DNA from: an uncultured Eubacteriales bacterium
Lineage (GTDB): Bacteria > Bacillota > Clostridia > Monoglobales > Monoglobaceae
Length of the DNA stretch: 64,000 bases
Assembly: GCA_900542675.1 (NCBI GenBank)
Contig: UQOT01000002.1
Location: forward strand, 1-64,000
Direction: 5' to 3'
Under the pieces are notes generated by a model. It saw only the letters and a list, made by a program, of their open reading frames with translations, made no database searches and was not told the DNA's origin. The translations under genes were made by a program, and so were the position numbers. Every line of letters begins with the position of its first letter. The stretch's first letter is position 1. Of this stretch, positions 7,708 to 14,853 are shown in pieces.

Positions 7708-10221
7708 TTATCTTAAATGCCAGATTTCTCTGTTATAGTCCTCGATTGTTCTGTCGCTGCTGAAGAAGCCGGCTTTTGCGGTATTTATTATTGCTTTCTT
7801 TGTCCACAAATCCTGATTGTCCTTATACAGTATATTTGCTGTATGGCAAGCGTGAATATATGACTCAAAGTCTGCAAGCAGCAGATACGGGTCTGCAAAG
7901 CTGTTACCCGACTGTACCAATGAACGGTATATATCATAGAACATATTATGGTCACCGTCCGAGAATGAACCGTCGATAAGTGTATCAACAATACTCTTGA
8001 TGCCCATATTAGTCGCGTACAGCTCCGGGCTGGGCGAACGGTTAGTCGAGTAAAGTCCGAGAACTTCATCCGATGAAAGGCCGAAAATAAAGATATTCTC
8101 GTCGCCTACCTGCTGTCTTATCTCAACGTTTGCGCCGTCCATTGTTCCCATAGTGAGCGCACCGTTCAGCATAAGCTTCATATTACCTGTACCCGAAGCC
8201 TCCTTGCTGGCTGTCGAAATCTGCTCACTGAGGTTAGCGGCAGCGACAATCCTCTCGGCAACCGATACGTTGTAATTTTCGATAAACACAACCTTTAAGA
8301 TATCCTTGGTTCTCGGGTCATTGTTTACAACCTTAGCGATGTTGTTTATAAACTTAATTATAAGCTTCGCCATATGATATCCCGGCGCTGCCTTTGCGCC
8401 GAATATAAATGTTTCGGGCATCATATTCGCCGTATCGGGATTTTCGGTGATTGACTTATATCTGTATATAATATGGAACGCCTTTAAAAGCTGTCTCTTA
8501 TACTCGTGCAGGCGCTTAATCTGAACGTCAAACAGCGAGTCGGGGTCAACCGCAATACCGTTGTGATCCATAATATACTTGGCAAGGCTTACCTTGTTAT
8601 CGTGCTTAATCTTAGCAAACTTTTCTCTGAACGCAGCGTCGTCAGCGAACGGCACAAGCTTTTCAAGCTCTTTATAATTCTTAATCCAGCCATCGCCGAT
8701 AGACTCGTTAATAAGGCCTGCAAGCGCAGGATTTGCCTTTAAAAGCCATCTTCTGAAGGTTACGCCGTTTGTCATATTCTTGAACTTATACGGATATATG
8801 CTGTAGTAGTCCTTGAACGTTTCCTTCTTAAGAATTTCGGTATGCAGCGCCGCAACGCCGTTTACGCTGTGGCAGGCGGTAAGACAAAGGTTTGCCATAC
8901 TTACCTGACCGTCGTTATGGATAACCGCCATATACTCAATCTTGCCGTAGTCGCCCGGGAAACGGTCCTCAAGCGCAATCTTCTGACGTCTGTCAATCTC
9001 GTGTATAATCTGACCGAGACGCGGCAAAAGCGAATCAACCATTTCCATAGGCCACTTTTCAAGCGCCTCACACAGAATTGTGTGGTTGGTGTACGCAAAG
9101 GTTCTGCCGACAATCTTCCACGCGTCATCCCACGACATACCCTCTTCATCCATAAGTATTCTCATAACCTCGGGTATTGCAATTGTCGGGTGCGTGTCAT
9201 TGATGTGTATCTGAACATACTCGGGAAGCTGATAGAGTGATAAACCCTTCTGCTTATGCTTCGAGATTATCCACTGAACAGTAGCCGACACAAAGAAATA
9301 TTGCTGCTTTAAGCGGAGCAATTTGCCCTCGTAGTGATTATCCTCGGGATAGAGAACCTTTGATATAACCTCGGCGAGGTCACGGTTTTCATTAGCCTTT
9401 ACATAATCGCCGCGGTTAAACTCAGTCATATTGATAACCTCGGGCGAGCACGCCTTCCAAAGTCTGAGCGTGTTAACCGTATTTGTGTCAAAGCCCGTAA
9501 TCGGCATATCATACGGCTCAGCAATAACGGTGTTGTAGTCAACGTGCTCAAACTTGAGCTGACCATCCTCCCACTTTTCAATGATACGTCCGTTGAAGTG
9601 AACCTCTTTTGTGTCCTCGGGTCTTGCGATATCCCATACGTTACCGCTCTGAAGCCACGGGTCGGGCATTTCTATCTGATAGCCGTCCACAAACTTCTGC
9701 TTAAACAATCCGTATTCATATCTGATACCGCAGCCGTAAGCCGGCAGCTCAAGATTTGTAAGCGAGTCCAAGAAGCACGCCGCAAGACGGCCGAGACCGC
9801 CGTTACCGAGACCTGCGTCGGTTTCGACTTCTTCAATATTATTAAGGTCAAAGCCCAGCTCTTTAATCGCCTGTCTGTAGACCTCGGTCTCCATAATATT
9901 CATCAGGTTGTTGCCCATAGCGCGTCCCATAAGGAACTCAAACGAAAGATAGTACAGCTCCTTCTGCGGCTTAGAGTCAACCTTCTCCTGATAGCTGACC
10001 CACTTCTCCATAATTTCATCGCGAATAGTAAGTGCGGCCGCTCTGTATATCTCCATATCGTCAGCCTTTGAAAGCGGCTTACCGAAATAGCGCTTAACCT
10101 TGCCGGTTATTTCCGACTTCACAAACTCCTTCTTTTTCTCAAACTCGGACGTGCCGGGTTTTAAAGGATGATGTTTTGTCTTCGGTGCGTTTTTCGCAGC
10201 CTTAGATACTTTAATCTGCAT
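7708..10221 (-). CDS. glgP: glycogen/starch phosphorylase
   Basis: This 837-residue GT35 phosphorylase releases glucose 1-phosphate from glycogen or maltodextrin with pyridoxal phosphate. The PLP region EASGTGNMKLMLNGA holds the Schiff-base lysine, and the N-terminal half has GNGGLGRLAACFLDS and FEFLMGRAMGNNL, all typical. Length matches the family (about 800-840). AGGAGG precedes the ATG by 10 nt. It stands alone, with its own promoter and terminator and no glg genes beside it, so it serves storage-polysaccharide breakdown independently of synthesis. It lies between pectin-related genes but its role is intracellular. Confidence 0.97.
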   Translation of the reverse strand: MQIKVSKAAKNAPKTKHHPLKPGTSEFEKKKEFVKSEITGKVKRYFGKPLSKADDMEIYRAAALTIRDEIMEKWVSYQEKVDSKPQKELYYLSFEFLMGRAMGNNLMNIMETEVYRQAIKELGFDLNNIEEVETDAGLGNGGLGRLAACFLDSLTNLELPAYGCGIRYEYGLFKQKFVDGYQIEMPDPWLQSGNVWDIARPEDTKEVHFNGRIIEKWEDGQLKFEHVDYNTVIAEPYDMPITGFDTNTVNTLRLWKACSPEVINMTEFNRGDYVKANENRDLAEVISKVLYPEDNHYEGKLLRLKQQYFFVSATVQWIISKHKQKGLSLYQLPEYVQIHINDTHPTIAIPEVMRILMDEEGMSWDDAWKIVGRTFAYTNHTILCEALEKWPMEMVDSLLPRLGQIIHEIDRRQKIALEDRFPGDYGKIEYMAVIHNDGQVSMANLCLTACHSVNGVAALHTEILKKETFKDYYSIYPYKFKNMTNGVTFRRWLLKANPALAGLINESIGDGWIKNYKELEKLVPFADDAAFREKFAKIKHDNKVSLAKYIMDHNGIAVDPDSLFDVQIKRLHEYKRQLLKAFHIIYRYKSITENPDTANMMPETFIFGAKAAPGYHMAKLIIKFINNIAKVVNNDPRTKDILKVVFIENYNVSVAERIVAAANLSEQISTASKEASGTGNMKLMLNGALTMGTMDGANVEIRQQVGDENIFIFGLSSDEVLGLYSTNRSPSPELYATNMGIKSIVDTLIDGSFSDGDHNMFYDIYRSLVQSGNSFADPYLLLADFESYIHACHTANILYKDNQDLWTKKAIINTAKAGFFSSDRTIEDYNREIWHLR

Positions 10222-10264
10222 TATTCTATACCTCCTGGATAGATTTTAATCATTACTGTTCTTT

Positions 10265-10293
10265 ATTGTAGCGCATTTTTTGTAATTTATCAA
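10265..10293 (-). promoter_or_regulatory. promoter of glgP
   Basis: Minus strand TTGATA (10293-10288), 17 bp, TACAAT (10270-10265), about 45 bp before the ATG. Confidence 0.65.
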
Positions 10294-10345
10294 GTTAATT
10301 TCCAAAAACCGTTTATATAATCTACTATTATCATAAAATTGTACA

Positions 10346-11893
10346 TTATATATCCCGAAATTCTATTAAAAACCAATCAAAATCAGCGGGAATTTTTGCG
10401 CCTGTTCCTCCGTTATTGGCAAAAACACCCGTCAGCGTACCCGTGTGACGCTTTCTGTCCTCCGGCACACCCTCGTCGCATAGAAAGGTACACGGCTCGA
10501 CCGCGCCCGTTACGGTGTAATTTTCATTATCGGTGCTGACCAAAAATTCGCGATTCTGACCGTCGGTTTTTACGCGCAAATAAATCGGTGTGTTTTCCGC
10601 AATTTCAGTCACGGCAATCAGTTCTTCACCATTATTTCGGTTGATTACAAGCTCGGCAAGCTTTACGCCGCCGCGGCGGGTTACGTTATAGCGTATGTAT
10701 GTCGCTGTGCTGTAGTAGCAGGTAAGTCCCGCTCTTGTGCCCTCAAGCGGTTCAAACTCAAGCCTTGTCTCAGCGGTGAAGCAAAATTCCTTTTCGCGGT
10801 GAAGCAAGGTGTTCTTTGAACCGAGCTCGTCTAAATTCTTGTCCCCCGTCCAAATCCTTAAATTGCAAGGACGCTCTTTGTTCAGTGACAAATTGTCATA
10901 GTCGGGGTTTCTGACAAACTCCCATTCAAGGTTTAACTTATCCGTATCGAATTCATCGAAAAATTTGTTACATCTCTCACCGCACGGTGGCAGAGCCGGT
11001 GCGGTCTGCGTCTCGCTCGGTCCTTTGCCTTCATTTATCAAAAACCAGCCGTCGTCCGTCCATACAACCGGGTCGAGTGCAGTCTCTCGCCCGAGAGTTG
11101 TATAATTTCCGCCGTTGCGTCTGCCGCAGAGGTAAAACGCCCACCAGTCGCCGTTTGTGTCCTCGACCAGTTTCCCGTGACCCGCTCTTTGAATAAGCGC
11201 GTTGGGGTCGGTCTGGCGCATCACGGGATTATACGGACACTCTTCATACTCGCCGAACAGCTCGCGGCTGCGCGCAACGTTAATCCCGTGACCGTAACCC
11301 GTTCCGCCCTCGGCGACAATCGCATAATAGTATCCGTCTTTTTTCATTATATGAGGCCCCTCAGAGCACCTCTCACCCGTGCCCGCCCACGCCACGCGCG
11401 GAGGAGAAATAATTTCGGAAAAATCATCGCTTAGCTCTCGCACGGTCACCGCCTTTGCGGTAACCATATACTTTCTGCCGTCATCATCGACGAACAGAGA
11501 CGGGTCAATCGAGTTTGCGTCAAGCCATACCGGCTTTGAATACGGTCCGCCCGGTTTTTTCGACTTCATAATAAGCTGCTGCCGTGCAGCATAGCCTGTA
11601 TTATCCTCTCTGTCGTTAAGCCGCATTGTTGCAGTAACATAAAACTCATCGTTATAATAAAAAATATCCGGAGCCCATATTCCGTGCGAGTCCTTAATTT
11701 CGGATAAATCGAGGTATTCAGGCTCGGCAATCGCGTGACCGATTATCTCCCAATGAATTAAATCCCTCGAATGAGATATAGGAATACACGGAAAGTACTG
11801 AAACGACGAATTGACCATATAATAATCCTCACCGACACGAATAACCGACGGGTCGGGAAAAAATCCTCTGTGAACAGGATTTCGATACAGCAT
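10346..11893 (-). CDS. GH43 family beta-xylosidase/arabinofuranosidase
   Basis: This 515-residue protein starts with a five-bladed propeller: NPVHRGFFPDPSVIRVGEDY has the general-base Asp in the PDPS motif, GIWAPDIFYYNDEFY the middle Asp, and RCSEGPHIMKKDGYYY the acid Glu. A C-terminal jelly-roll (about 310-515) as in GH43/DUF1349-type enzymes follows. There is no signal peptide, so it probably acts in the cytoplasm on imported oligosaccharides from xylan or pectin side chains; substrate cannot be fixed by eye. I chose the ATG at 11893 because GGAGGG sits 6 nt before it; a frame seven codons longer lacks a site. Confidence 0.88.
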   Translation of the reverse strand: MLYRNPVHRGFFPDPSVIRVGEDYYMVNSSFQYFPCIPISHSRDLIHWEIIGHAIAEPEYLDLSEIKDSHGIWAPDIFYYNDEFYVTATMRLNDREDNTGYAARQQLIMKSKKPGGPYSKPVWLDANSIDPSLFVDDDGRKYMVTAKAVTVRELSDDFSEIISPPRVAWAGTGERCSEGPHIMKKDGYYYAIVAEGGTGYGHGINVARSRELFGEYEECPYNPVMRQTDPNALIQRAGHGKLVEDTNGDWWAFYLCGRRNGGNYTTLGRETALDPVVWTDDGWFLINEGKGPSETQTAPALPPCGERCNKFFDEFDTDKLNLEWEFVRNPDYDNLSLNKERPCNLRIWTGDKNLDELGSKNTLLHREKEFCFTAETRLEFEPLEGTRAGLTCYYSTATYIRYNVTRRGGVKLAELVINRNNGEELIAVTEIAENTPIYLRVKTDGQNREFLVSTDNENYTVTGAVEPCTFLCDEGVPEDRKRHTGTLTGVFANNGGTGAKIPADFDWFLIEFRDI

Positions 11894-11921
11894 AAGCCCT
11901 CCAAATTCAAACACAAATTTA

Positions 11922-11951
11922 GGTATAATTCTAACACATAATAAACGTCAA
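11922..11951 (-). promoter_or_regulatory. promoter of GH43 gene
   Basis: Minus strand TTGACG (11951-11946) with TTATAC or TATACC 17-18 bp downstream. Confidence 0.5.
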
Positions 11952-11995
11952 TTCAAGATAATAAATAACCAAATTTTTGATTGAACACCACTAAA

Positions 11996-12015
11996 CTGTC
12001 ATTATAATCTGACAG
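11996..12015 (-). terminator. weak terminator hairpin
   Basis: A 6-bp stem CTGTCA/TGACAG followed by TTTAG on the minus strand, directly past the stop of the small gene at 12017. It is short and may be weak. Confidence 0.4.
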
Positions 12016-12016
12016 C

Positions 12017-12328
12017 CTATTCGTTATTCGCCTGATTTAGGCCGTCTATAAGCCCCTGTGTGTATACTGCACGAAGATCAATCCAATCGGTATCAAGGCG
12101 AATTCTGAGATACTCAGCAATAAGCTTGCACTCATCATAAGTAAATTCCGAAGGCTTAAACTCAGATACAAGATGATATACCTTTTCGCTTTTCCCGTAT
12201 ATCTCGTGAATTCTGCGCAGGTACTCTTTGTACGCCTTATCATTTTGGATAAAAGCACTGACTATTTCATCAATACGATCATCAATCGACCTTTCCGCAA
12301 ATACGTTAAGCAAATCCATCATTTCCAT
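12017..12328 (-). CDS. small helical protein of unknown function behind structured leader
   Basis: This acidic, alpha-helical protein of 103 residues has no recognised domain; the C-terminal pattern YTQGLIDGLN resembles tails of small conserved Clostridial proteins near phage or mobile DNA, without a known role. I chose the ATG at 12328 because GGAGG lies 8 nt upstream; a TTG five codons earlier overlaps that site. The gene is monocistronic, transcribed from the promoter at 12496-12524 through a long hairpin and then an intrinsic terminator that ends just before the ribosome site. Expression therefore probably requires antitermination. Confidence 0.6.
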   Translation of the reverse strand: MEMMDLLNVFAERSIDDRIDEIVSAFIQNDKAYKEYLRRIHEIYGKSEKVYHLVSEFKPSEFTYDECKLIAEYLRIRLDTDWIDLRAVYTQGLIDGLNQANNE

Positions 12329-12344
12329 AATAAATACCTCCAAT

Positions 12345-12372
12345 AAAAAAGTGCACGGATTGAACCGTGCAC
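12345..12372 (-). terminator. leader terminator (attenuator) before small gene
   Basis: Minus strand: GTGCACGG, 6-nt loop, CCGTGCAC, then TTTTTT, a textbook intrinsic terminator. The T-run is followed within 3 nt by GGAGG of the gene that starts at 12328. A terminator between promoter and gene implies conditional readthrough. Confidence 0.85.
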
Positions 12373-12394
12373 AAAAAACGCGGCCAAACTCGTG

Positions 12395-12490
12395 TTGCTA
12401 AAACAACCTATTGGTAAAGGAATATCACGAATAAGCCCAACGTTTTTTACTAAACGTAAAGCCTTTACCAATATTCAGTTGTTTTAGCAA
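12395..12490 (-). promoter_or_regulatory. long structured RNA leader hairpin
   Basis: A 13-bp perfect arm (12395-12407 with 12478-12490) continues into a 12-bp perfect arm (12409-12420 with 12462-12473) around a 41-nt centre that holds a further 6-bp hairpin (ACGTTT/AAACGT). Only small bulges interrupt it. The predicted transcription start is at the first base of the hairpin, so the RNA begins with it. About 22 nt separate it from the terminator at 12345-12372. It matches no riboswitch class that I know. A mini transposon with terminal inverted repeats is the main alternative, but no target duplication is seen. Confidence 0.6.
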
Positions 12491-12495
12491 GAAAT

Positions 12496-12524
12496 AATAT
12501 ACCACAAAAACCGAGAACTGTCAA
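12496..12524 (-). promoter_or_regulatory. promoter of leader/small gene
   Basis: Minus strand TTGACA (12524-12519), 17 bp, TATATT (12501-12496). Confidence 0.8.
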
Positions 12525-12596
12525 CATAAAACCCGCACCGCTTTAGCGGAATGAAGTAAACGAAAGTATTGACTTAAAAAGGCGCCCGTAGAGGGG

Positions 12597-12647
12597 CTTT
12601 TAAACTGTGCAATATTTATTGTGTTAATCATAATCACAAAAAAATAA
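12597..12647 (+). pseudogene. decayed hydrophobic toxin peptide (locus B)
   Basis: The frame LLNCAIFIVLIIITKK ends in TAA at 12645-12647 and has the membrane-helix-plus-lysines form of the candidate toxins at 78 and 62357. GAGGGG lies just upstream, but there is no ATG, GTG or TTG in frame after the preceding TGA at 12570, and no upstream repeat matching the antisense 5' end. I read it as a toxin that lost its start and 5' region while the antisense promoter remained intact. Confidence 0.45.
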
Positions 12648-12718
12648 CGCCCACGGCTAAATGAAGCGTTATTCTGACAATTTATTTGGCATAACCGTTT
12701 GAGGTCTTACCTCTTTCT
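12643..12718 (-). ncRNA. candidate antisense RNA, relic of locus B
   Basis: Predicted RNA of about 76 nt from the perfect promoter at 12725-12753 to a terminator (AATAACGC/GCGTTATT then TTTTTTT). Its 5' part shares AACAGAAAGAGG and ACGGTTATG with the antisense RNA of locus A (CACAGAAAGAGG, ACGGTTATC), so the two RNAs look homologous. Its target toxin frame lacks a start codon. Confidence 0.55.
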
Positions 12719-12724
12719 GTTATT

Positions 12725-12753
12725 ATTATACTATGTATTCACTCAGTTGTCAA
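12725..12753 (-). promoter_or_regulatory. consensus promoter of antisense RNA (locus B)
   Basis: Minus strand TTGACA (12753-12748), 17 bp, TATAAT (12730-12725), both hexamers perfect. Confidence 0.88.
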
Positions 12754-12802
12754 CTAAAAATTAGTGTTTTCATTATTATTCGTGTAGGTTTGTCAATAAA
12801 CT

Positions 12803-12828
12803 AAGAGGAACGCCCTCGCGTTCCTCTT
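12803..12828 (-). terminator. terminator of fructose PTS operon
   Basis: A 10-bp stem AAGAGGAACG/CGTTCCTCTT directly past ptsI, followed on the minus strand by AGTTTATT. The T-run is modest. Confidence 0.65.
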
Positions 12829-12836
12829 TACTATAA

Positions 12837-14543
12837 TTATTTTGCGTGTTTAGTCAGGACTTCGCGGATTTCTTCTTCGGTGGCACAGGCGAGCGCCTCG
12901 TTTGCTACCTTATCGGCTTCCGCCTTGCTCCACAGCGACAGGGTGCGCCGCGTCTTTAGTACCGACGACGGGCTGACGCTGTATTCACTAAGCCCGAAGG
13001 ATATCAGAAGCGGTGCAAGCAGTGGGTCTGCCGCCGCCTCTCCGCACATTCCAACCTTCTTTCCCTCTGCAAGGCCGCACTCTATTATGCGCTTTATACT
13101 GCGGATTACCGATAAATTGTATGCCGAATATAGATACGCCACCTTGGAATTGCCTCTGTCAACCGCCATTGTATAACCGGTCAAATCGTTTGTGCCGATA
13201 CTGAAAAAGTCGGCTTCCTTCGCAAGAATATCCGCGATAACCGCTGCGGCGGGAGTCTCTATCATAACCCCGACCTCGATATTCTTATTATATTCCTTGC
13301 CCTCGGCGTCCAAATCCTTCATTATGGACTTAATCATCGCCTTGACCGCTCTCAGCTCATCGACGCAGGTCACAAGCGGAATCATAATCTTTATATCGCC
13401 GTACGCACCGGCGCGGAGCAGCGCCCTAAGCTGCGTCTTGTAAAGCTCTGTATGAGCGACACAATATCTGACCGCCCTAAAGCCCATAAAAGGATTTTCT
13501 TCCTTTTCCATATTTAAGTACGGAATATCTTTGTCGCCGCCGACGTCAAGCGTGCGGATTATAACAGGCTTGCCCTTCATAGTCATTGCCGCCTTCTTAT
13601 ATGCCTCAAACTGCGTTTCTTCATCGGGAGCTTCGCTTGAATTCATATACAGGAACTCAGTTCTGAAAAGTCCGATGCCTTCACCGCTGTTTTCAACTAC
13701 TGCAGCGCAGTCCTCCGGGTTTCCTATATTGCAGACAAGCTCTACCTCGCCGCCATCCGCCGTAACAGTCGGCTTATCCTTAAATTTGAGAAGCTCACGC
13801 TTTTCATTATCATATTTTTTCTTAAACGCGGTATATTTATCCTGCTCCTCCGCAGAGGGGCCAACAATCACCTCGCCGCGTGTGCCGTCGACAATAAGGC
13901 TGTCGCCGTCCTTAACCAGCTCCGTAAACCCGTCAATGCTCAGTACCGCGGGAATTTCAAGCGCACGCGCAAGTATTGCCGAGTGCGATGTTTTGCCGCC
14001 CGTTTCGGCAACTATAGCGACAACGTTCTGCTTGTTTATCCCTGCCGTCATTGACGGAGTGAGGTCGTGCGCAACAATGACGCTGTCCGGAGGCAGTGCG
14101 CTGATATCCGTCTCCTCCGCACCGCAAAGGATAGCTGTCAGGCGCGTCTTTATATCCCTGATATCCGCCGCACGCTGCTTTGTAAGCTCATCATCCGTGC
14201 CCTCAAAAATCATTGCAAACATATCGAGGACCTCTGCCGACGCTGCCTCAGCAGTCAGTCCCCCGCCTATTTTGTTCCTGATTTCATCTGTCATAGACGG
14301 ATCGCTTATCATAAGTATATGACCCATAAGGATTTCAGACTCTTTTTCGCCCACATTTTCACGCATTGCGTCCGCCATTACAGTCGTCTTTTCGACAAAC
14401 GCGCCGACCGCCGCGTCAAATCTTGCGGTCTCCTCTGCGGCGCTCAGAGAGGATTTTTCTTCCCATTCCGCGCCGCCGCTTTTTATAATAAATGCCTTTC
14501 CTATGCCTATTCCGTCAGAACCGGCAATACCGGATTTAAACAT
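12837..14543 (-). CDS. ptsI: PTS enzyme I (phosphoenolpyruvate-protein phosphotransferase)
   Basis: This 568-residue cytoplasmic enzyme takes phosphate from PEP and passes it to HPr, the first step of all PTS sugar import. The phosphohistidine motif GGKTSHSAILARALEIPA is present near residue 185, and the PEP-binding barrel follows with GLFRTEFLYM and the catalytic-cysteine loop VGMCGEAAAD. Length is normal. I start at the ATG at 14543, preceded by GGGTGA; a GTG four codons earlier is possible. It is the last gene of the fruR-fruK-fruA-ptsH-ptsI operon, so the general PTS proteins here are made with the fructose genes. Confidence 0.96.
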   Translation of the reverse strand: MFKSGIAGSDGIGIGKAFIIKSGGAEWEEKSSLSAAEETARFDAAVGAFVEKTTVMADAMRENVGEKESEILMGHILMISDPSMTDEIRNKIGGGLTAEAASAEVLDMFAMIFEGTDDELTKQRAADIRDIKTRLTAILCGAEETDISALPPDSVIVAHDLTPSMTAGINKQNVVAIVAETGGKTSHSAILARALEIPAVLSIDGFTELVKDGDSLIVDGTRGEVIVGPSAEEQDKYTAFKKKYDNEKRELLKFKDKPTVTADGGEVELVCNIGNPEDCAAVVENSGEGIGLFRTEFLYMNSSEAPDEETQFEAYKKAAMTMKGKPVIIRTLDVGGDKDIPYLNMEKEENPFMGFRAVRYCVAHTELYKTQLRALLRAGAYGDIKIMIPLVTCVDELRAVKAMIKSIMKDLDAEGKEYNKNIEVGVMIETPAAAVIADILAKEADFFSIGTNDLTGYTMAVDRGNSKVAYLYSAYNLSVIRSIKRIIECGLAEGKKVGMCGEAAADPLLAPLLISFGLSEYSVSPSSVLKTRRTLSLWSKAEADKVANEALACATEEEIREVLTKHAK

Positions 14544-14570
14544 ATTTTCACCCACAATCTAAGATATATG

Positions 14571-14822
14571 TTATTCCTGAACGAGTTCGACCGCCTTGTC
14601 AAGAGCCGCCTGCTCATCCGTGCCGCTGCATTTGATTTCAATCTCGCTTCCGCACTTTATGCACGCTGCAATAACATTCATAATACTTTTGCCGTTAAAC
14701 TCCTTGCCGCCGAACACGATAGTCACGTCAGATTCAAACTTTGACATTTCCTTAGTGAATACGCCTGCCGGTCTCATATGCAGACCCTCGGGATTTGTTA
14801 CGTTAACATTTTTCGATACCAT
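14571..14822 (-). CDS. ptsH: PTS phosphocarrier protein HPr
   Basis: The 83-residue HPr carries phosphate from EI to the sugar-specific EII. GLHMRPAG contains His15, and Ser46 lies in GKSIMN, the site phosphorylated by HPr kinase in Firmicutes for catabolite control. It lies between fruA and ptsI in the same operon. No hprK is visible in the window. Confidence 0.97.
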   Translation of the reverse strand: MVSKNVNVTNPEGLHMRPAGVFTKEMSKFESDVTIVFGGKEFNGKSIMNVIAACIKCGSEIEIKCSGTDEQAALDKAVELVQE

Positions 14823-14853
14823 ATTTAAGCACTCCTTTTTTAATAAAATTTTC

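Noticed and set aside
12345..12490. Type III toxin-antitoxin (ToxIN-like)
   Set aside because: The order RNA-terminator-gene fits, but there are no tandem RNA repeats and the 103-residue protein is helical and acidic, unlike ToxN nucleases. Kept only as an alternative.
13531..14322. 263-residue plus-strand frame opposite ptsI
   Set aside because: Shadow of the ptsI coding strand, Ser/Pro-rich as expected from an antisense frame, without a ribosome site.
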